This document shows positions 7,151 through 8,621 of a stretch of 8,621 nucleotides of DNA, piece after piece. This DNA comes from Pedobacter sp. UBA2067 (GTDB taxonomy: Bacteria > Bacteroidota > Bacteroidia > Sphingobacteriales > Sphingobacteriaceae), in contig DDAD01000162.1 of the NCBI GenBank assembly GCA_002333205.1, positions 139,845 to 148,465 of the forward strand, written 5' to 3'. Within the stretch, counting starts at the first letter, position 1, and every line of letters starts with the position of its first letter. The notes beneath the pieces were generated by a model. The model was not told the origin of the DNA. It did no database searches and was given only the letters and a program-made list of their open reading frames with translations. The position numbers were made by a program, and so were the translations under genes.

Positions 7151-7153
7151 GTT

Positions 7154-7390
7154 TTACTTTACGTTTTTCTCTAAGTAAGCAACTGCTTGACCAACTGTAC
7201 CAATGGTTTCAGCTTGATCATCTGGAATTGCTACATTGAATTCTTTTTCGAATTCCATAATCAACTCTACAGTATCTAATGAATCCGCACCTAGGTCGTT
7301 AGTGAATGAAGCTTCTGGGGTAACTTCGTTTTCATCAACACCTAATTTTTCAACGATAATAGCCTTAACTCTTGAAGCAATATCAGACAT
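7154..7390 (-). CDS. acpP: Acyl carrier protein
   Basis: The 78-residue acidic product carries growing acyl chains on a 4'-phosphopantetheine arm. The attachment site is Ser37 within GADSLDTVEL (34-43), the classic DSL motif. Helix I (MSDIASRVKAIIVEKLGV), the acidic helix II (DTVELIMEFEKEF) and the C-terminal helix (TVGQAVAYLEKNV) are all visible, and the length is standard. The ATG start is clear. It is the first gene of acpP-fabF-rnc, divergent from the IPExxxVDY gene, with two candidate promoters upstream. A holo-ACP synthase to load the arm is not in this window. Confidence 0.97.
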   Translation of the reverse strand: MSDIASRVKAIIVEKLGVDENEVTPEASFTNDLGADSLDTVELIMEFEKEFNVAIPDDQAETIGTVGQAVAYLEKNVK

Positions 7391-7423
7391 AATGTTATAA
7401 TTTAATGGTTAAATAATTCAGTG

Positions 7424-7454
7424 CAAAGAAAAATAAATTCTAACACATTTCAAA
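7424..7454 (-). promoter_or_regulatory. Proximal candidate promoter of acpP-fabF-rnc
   Basis: On the minus strand TTTG (7454-7451) lies 19 bases before TTTCTTTG (7431-7424), which matches TAnnTTTG except at the second base. The transcript would begin near 7420, about 30 bases before acpP. The -33 box is the centre of an interrupted palindrome, ACATTT-C-AAATGT (7445-7457), which could be an operator. Confidence 0.45.
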
Positions 7455-7496
7455 TGTTTTTATTTCTCTGGGTTCCTATTGTTTTATTTCAAACGG

Positions 7497-7504
7497 CAAA
7501 GTTA
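7497..7504 (-). promoter_or_regulatory. Distal candidate -7 element of acpP-fabF-rnc
   Basis: TAACTTTG on the minus strand is an exact TAnnTTTG match and would give a leader of about 100 bases for acpP. No TTG is found at the expected upstream distance. It may be a second promoter, or a chance match in AT-rich DNA. Confidence 0.35.
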
Positions 7505-7547
7505 GAATTAGTTTTATAATTTCGTGGTCTAAAGCAATTAATCTGAT

Positions 7548-7967
7548 TTGACCAGGACTTACTTAAAATTATCCCTCGATCTAGACTTTACACTGATTGC
7601 AATAACGGCGCCTTTGAAGGATTATGTGCTTTGCCACAAAATTAATACAAGGCTCGATTACAACTTCAGTAAAATCGACGATCACGAAGTCTATTTCAAC
7701 ATAGACGAACCTGCCTTAGCCTTCTCCAAGTACTGTTATGAAGCCGAACAAGGCGGTAACGTTTACTTCATTGTTAACAATCGAAATCCTGAAGGGTTTT
7801 TAATTCCTGAAATGAACAAAGTTGATTATTTCCTTGTTGTTCATAATTATATCGATGAGGAAGATCTTGATTTGTTACTTGCGGGATTAAACCAAATACC
7901 TGATATCCAGTTAGCTGTGGAGGTGGATCCTCTAAAACTAAAATCAAGGGAAAACCTGGTGATGTAA
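7548..7967 (+). CDS. IPExxxVDY family protein, function unknown
   Basis: The 139-residue product contains IPEMNKVDY at 86-94, the hallmark naming this small Bacteroidetes family. The start TYLKLSLDLDFTLIAITAPLKDY is strand-rich, and the acidic YIDEEDLDLLLAGLNQI (101-117) looks helical. No signal peptide or membrane segment is seen, so it is likely cytoplasmic. The start is a TTG at 7548: an in-frame TAA lies only three codons upstream and there is no ATG before residue 89, inside the hallmark motif. From memory the family commonly sits between acyl carrier protein and pyruvate kinase genes, as here, which suggests a link to core metabolism; no function is established to my knowledge. It is divergent from acpP and 140 bases before pyk. 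No clear terminator separates it from pyk, so read-through is possible. Confidence 0.85.
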   Translation: MTRTYLKLSLDLDFTLIAITAPLKDYVLCHKINTRLDYNFSKIDDHEVYFNIDEPALAFSKYCYEAEQGGNVYFIVNNRNPEGFLIPEMNKVDYFLVVHNYIDEEDLDLLLAGLNQIPDIQLAVEVDPLKLKSRENLVM

Positions 7968-7981
7968 TTTTTACACGAGCG

Positions 7982-7996
7982 GTGTATTAAATACAC
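7982..7996. promoter_or_regulatory. Interrupted palindrome, candidate pyk operator
   Basis: GTGTATT (7982-7988) and AATACAC (7990-7996) are perfect inverted arms around one A. The site directly abuts the pyk -7 element, so it fills the spacer where a bound repressor would block RNA polymerase. I cannot assign a regulator family. Alternatively it could form a hairpin in the message of the upstream gene, 14 bases after its stop, but no T-run follows. Confidence 0.5.
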
Positions 7997-8004
7997 TATA
8001 TTTG
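7997..8004 (+). promoter_or_regulatory. -7 element of pyk
   Basis: TATATTTG is an exact TAnnTTTG match. The best upstream candidate is TTA at 7971-7973, 23 bases away, so the -33 half is poor, which may fit an activator-dependent or regulated promoter. The transcript would start near 8007, leaving an unusually long leader of about 100 bases before the pyk ATG. Confidence 0.45.
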
Positions 8005-8013
8005 AATCTTGCA

Positions 8014-8081
8014 ATAAACAGTAAATTAACGAATAAGCAGCTGGATTTTAGGTTATCACCCATTATTTTAGCGCTGTTTAT
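8014..8081 (+). repeat. Inverted repeat in the pyk leader
   Basis: ATAAACAG (8014-8021) and CTGTTTAT (8074-8081) are perfect 8-base inverted arms separated by 52 bases. In RNA they would close a large loop ending 26 bases before the pyk start codon. No known riboswitch class is recognised, and chance occurrence is possible. Confidence 0.4.
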
Positions 8082-8107
8082 CCAACATTTAATAAAAGTA
8101 AATTCCA

Positions 8108-8621
8108 ATGAAACCTTTTCATTCAAGAACAAAAATTGTGGCCACTTTGGGCCCTGCCTCAGCGAAACCAGAAGTTTTATTTAGTATGTTCAATGCAGGA
8201 TTGGATGTTTGCCGCCTAAACTTTTCCCATGGCTCACAAGCTGTTCACCAGGAAGTTTTGGATACAATCAGAAGTCTGAACGAGAAATACGATTATAACG
8301 TTGGTATTTTAGCTGATTTACAAGGTCCTAAAATCCGCATTGGTATGGTACAAGACGGTGGTATCCACCTGGTTAATGGTAACCGTACCACCATCACTAC
8401 TAAAGAATGCATTGGTAACGAGGAACGCATATATATAACATACGAAACCTTCCCTCAGGATGTAAAAGCAGGTGAAATCATCCTTTTAGATGATGGTAAA
8501 CTGCAGCTTCGTGTGGTAGAAACCAACCTTCAGGATGAAGTGGTTTGTGAGGTTGTTCACGGTGGTATCCTAACCTCCAGAAAAGGTGTAAATCTTCCAA
8601 ATACCAAGGTTTCTATCCCTT
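8108..8621 (+). CDS. pyk: Pyruvate kinase, N-terminal part (3' end outside window)
   Basis: The first 171 residues of pyruvate kinase (usually about 470-480) are present; the enzyme converts phosphoenolpyruvate and ADP to pyruvate and ATP in the last step of glycolysis. TKIVATLGPAS (8-18) begins the A-domain barrel. RLNFSHG (36-42) gives the Arg36, Asn38 and Ser40 that contact nucleotide and potassium. DLQGPKIR (70-77) leads into the mobile B domain (about 78-165), which contains LLDDGKL (126-132) and KGVNLP (159-164). The catalytic Lys and the MxARGDLG segment lie beyond the window. The ATG at 8108 fits the family start (MKPFHSRTKIV). The reading frame is open to the right edge. Upstream are a palindrome, a -7 element and a long leader. 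Confidence 0.96.
   Translation, partial: MKPFHSRTKIVATLGPASAKPEVLFSMFNAGLDVCRLNFSHGSQAVHQEVLDTIRSLNEKYDYNVGILADLQGPKIRIGMVQDGGIHLVNGNRTTITTKECIGNEERIYITYETFPQDVKAGEIILLDDGKLQLRVVETNLQDEVVCEVVHGGILTSRKGVNLPNTKVSIP

Noticed and set aside
6300..7239. Several open frames on both strands across fabF
   Set aside because: All overlap the intact fabF and acpP coding sequences in other frames and show no independent motifs.
7517..7524. TAATTTCG as a -7 element for the IPExxxVDY gene
   Set aside because: It matches seven of eight positions, but no TTG lies 17-23 bases upstream and the surrounding DNA is AT-rich; too weak to list.
8002..8184. Plus-strand 60-codon frame before and into pyk
   Set aside because: It overlaps the pyk start in another frame and mostly covers the leader; the pyk frame is certain from its motifs.
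1..8621. Mobile element, phage, CRISPR or defence system
   Set aside because: No transposase, integrase, terminal repeats, spaced direct repeats or defence-type domains are seen; most of the genes are housekeeping families.

Overview
This window reads as a chromosomal segment from a Bacteroidetes bacterium, most likely Sphingobacteriales (Pedobacter-like). The evidence is the set of families present (a DUF6600-type Trp-rich exported protein, an IPExxxVDY-family protein, a carboxypeptidase-regulatory-like exported protein, a Bacteroidetes-style shortened RsmI relative). Intergenic elements also match the Bacteroidetes -7 promoter consensus TAnnTTTG, and purine-rich Shine-Dalgarno sequences are absent. 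Genus-level placement is inference from memory of gene order. I see no insertion sequence, phage gene, CRISPR array, tRNA or rRNA.

Layout. (1) 1-1068, minus strand: an exported DUF6600-type protein that runs off the left edge, followed by an AT-rich divergent intergenic region. (2) 1356-2075, plus: an RsmI-like SAM-dependent methyltransferase. (3) 2120-4166, minus: a tight cluster yicC-gmk-nadD (18- and 10-base gaps) for RNA turnover, GMP phosphorylation and NAD synthesis. (4) 4305-5021, plus: an exported protein of unknown function, divergent from yicC. (5) 5118-7390, minus: acpP-fabF-rnc, with gaps of 29 and 30 bases, joining fatty acid synthesis to RNase III. (6) 7548-7967, plus: an IPExxxVDY protein, divergent from acpP. 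(7) 8108-end, plus: the N-terminal part of pyruvate kinase.

Most of the window is core housekeeping: phospholipid precursor synthesis, nucleotide and NAD supply, RNA processing and the last step of glycolysis. I do not see a novel multi-gene system. The parts that deserve a second look are regulatory. A 15-bp interrupted palindrome abuts the pyk -7 element, followed by an inverted repeat in the leader. A hairpin and a tandem 9-mer lie between acpP and fabF. A palindrome overlaps the candidate acpP -33 box. Two apparent TTG starts (yicC and the 4305 gene) lie inside -7 elements, so those genes begin at downstream ATGs and yicC may be leaderless. The uncharacterised proteins are the DUF6600 protein, the RsmI relative, the 4305 product and the IPExxxVDY protein.
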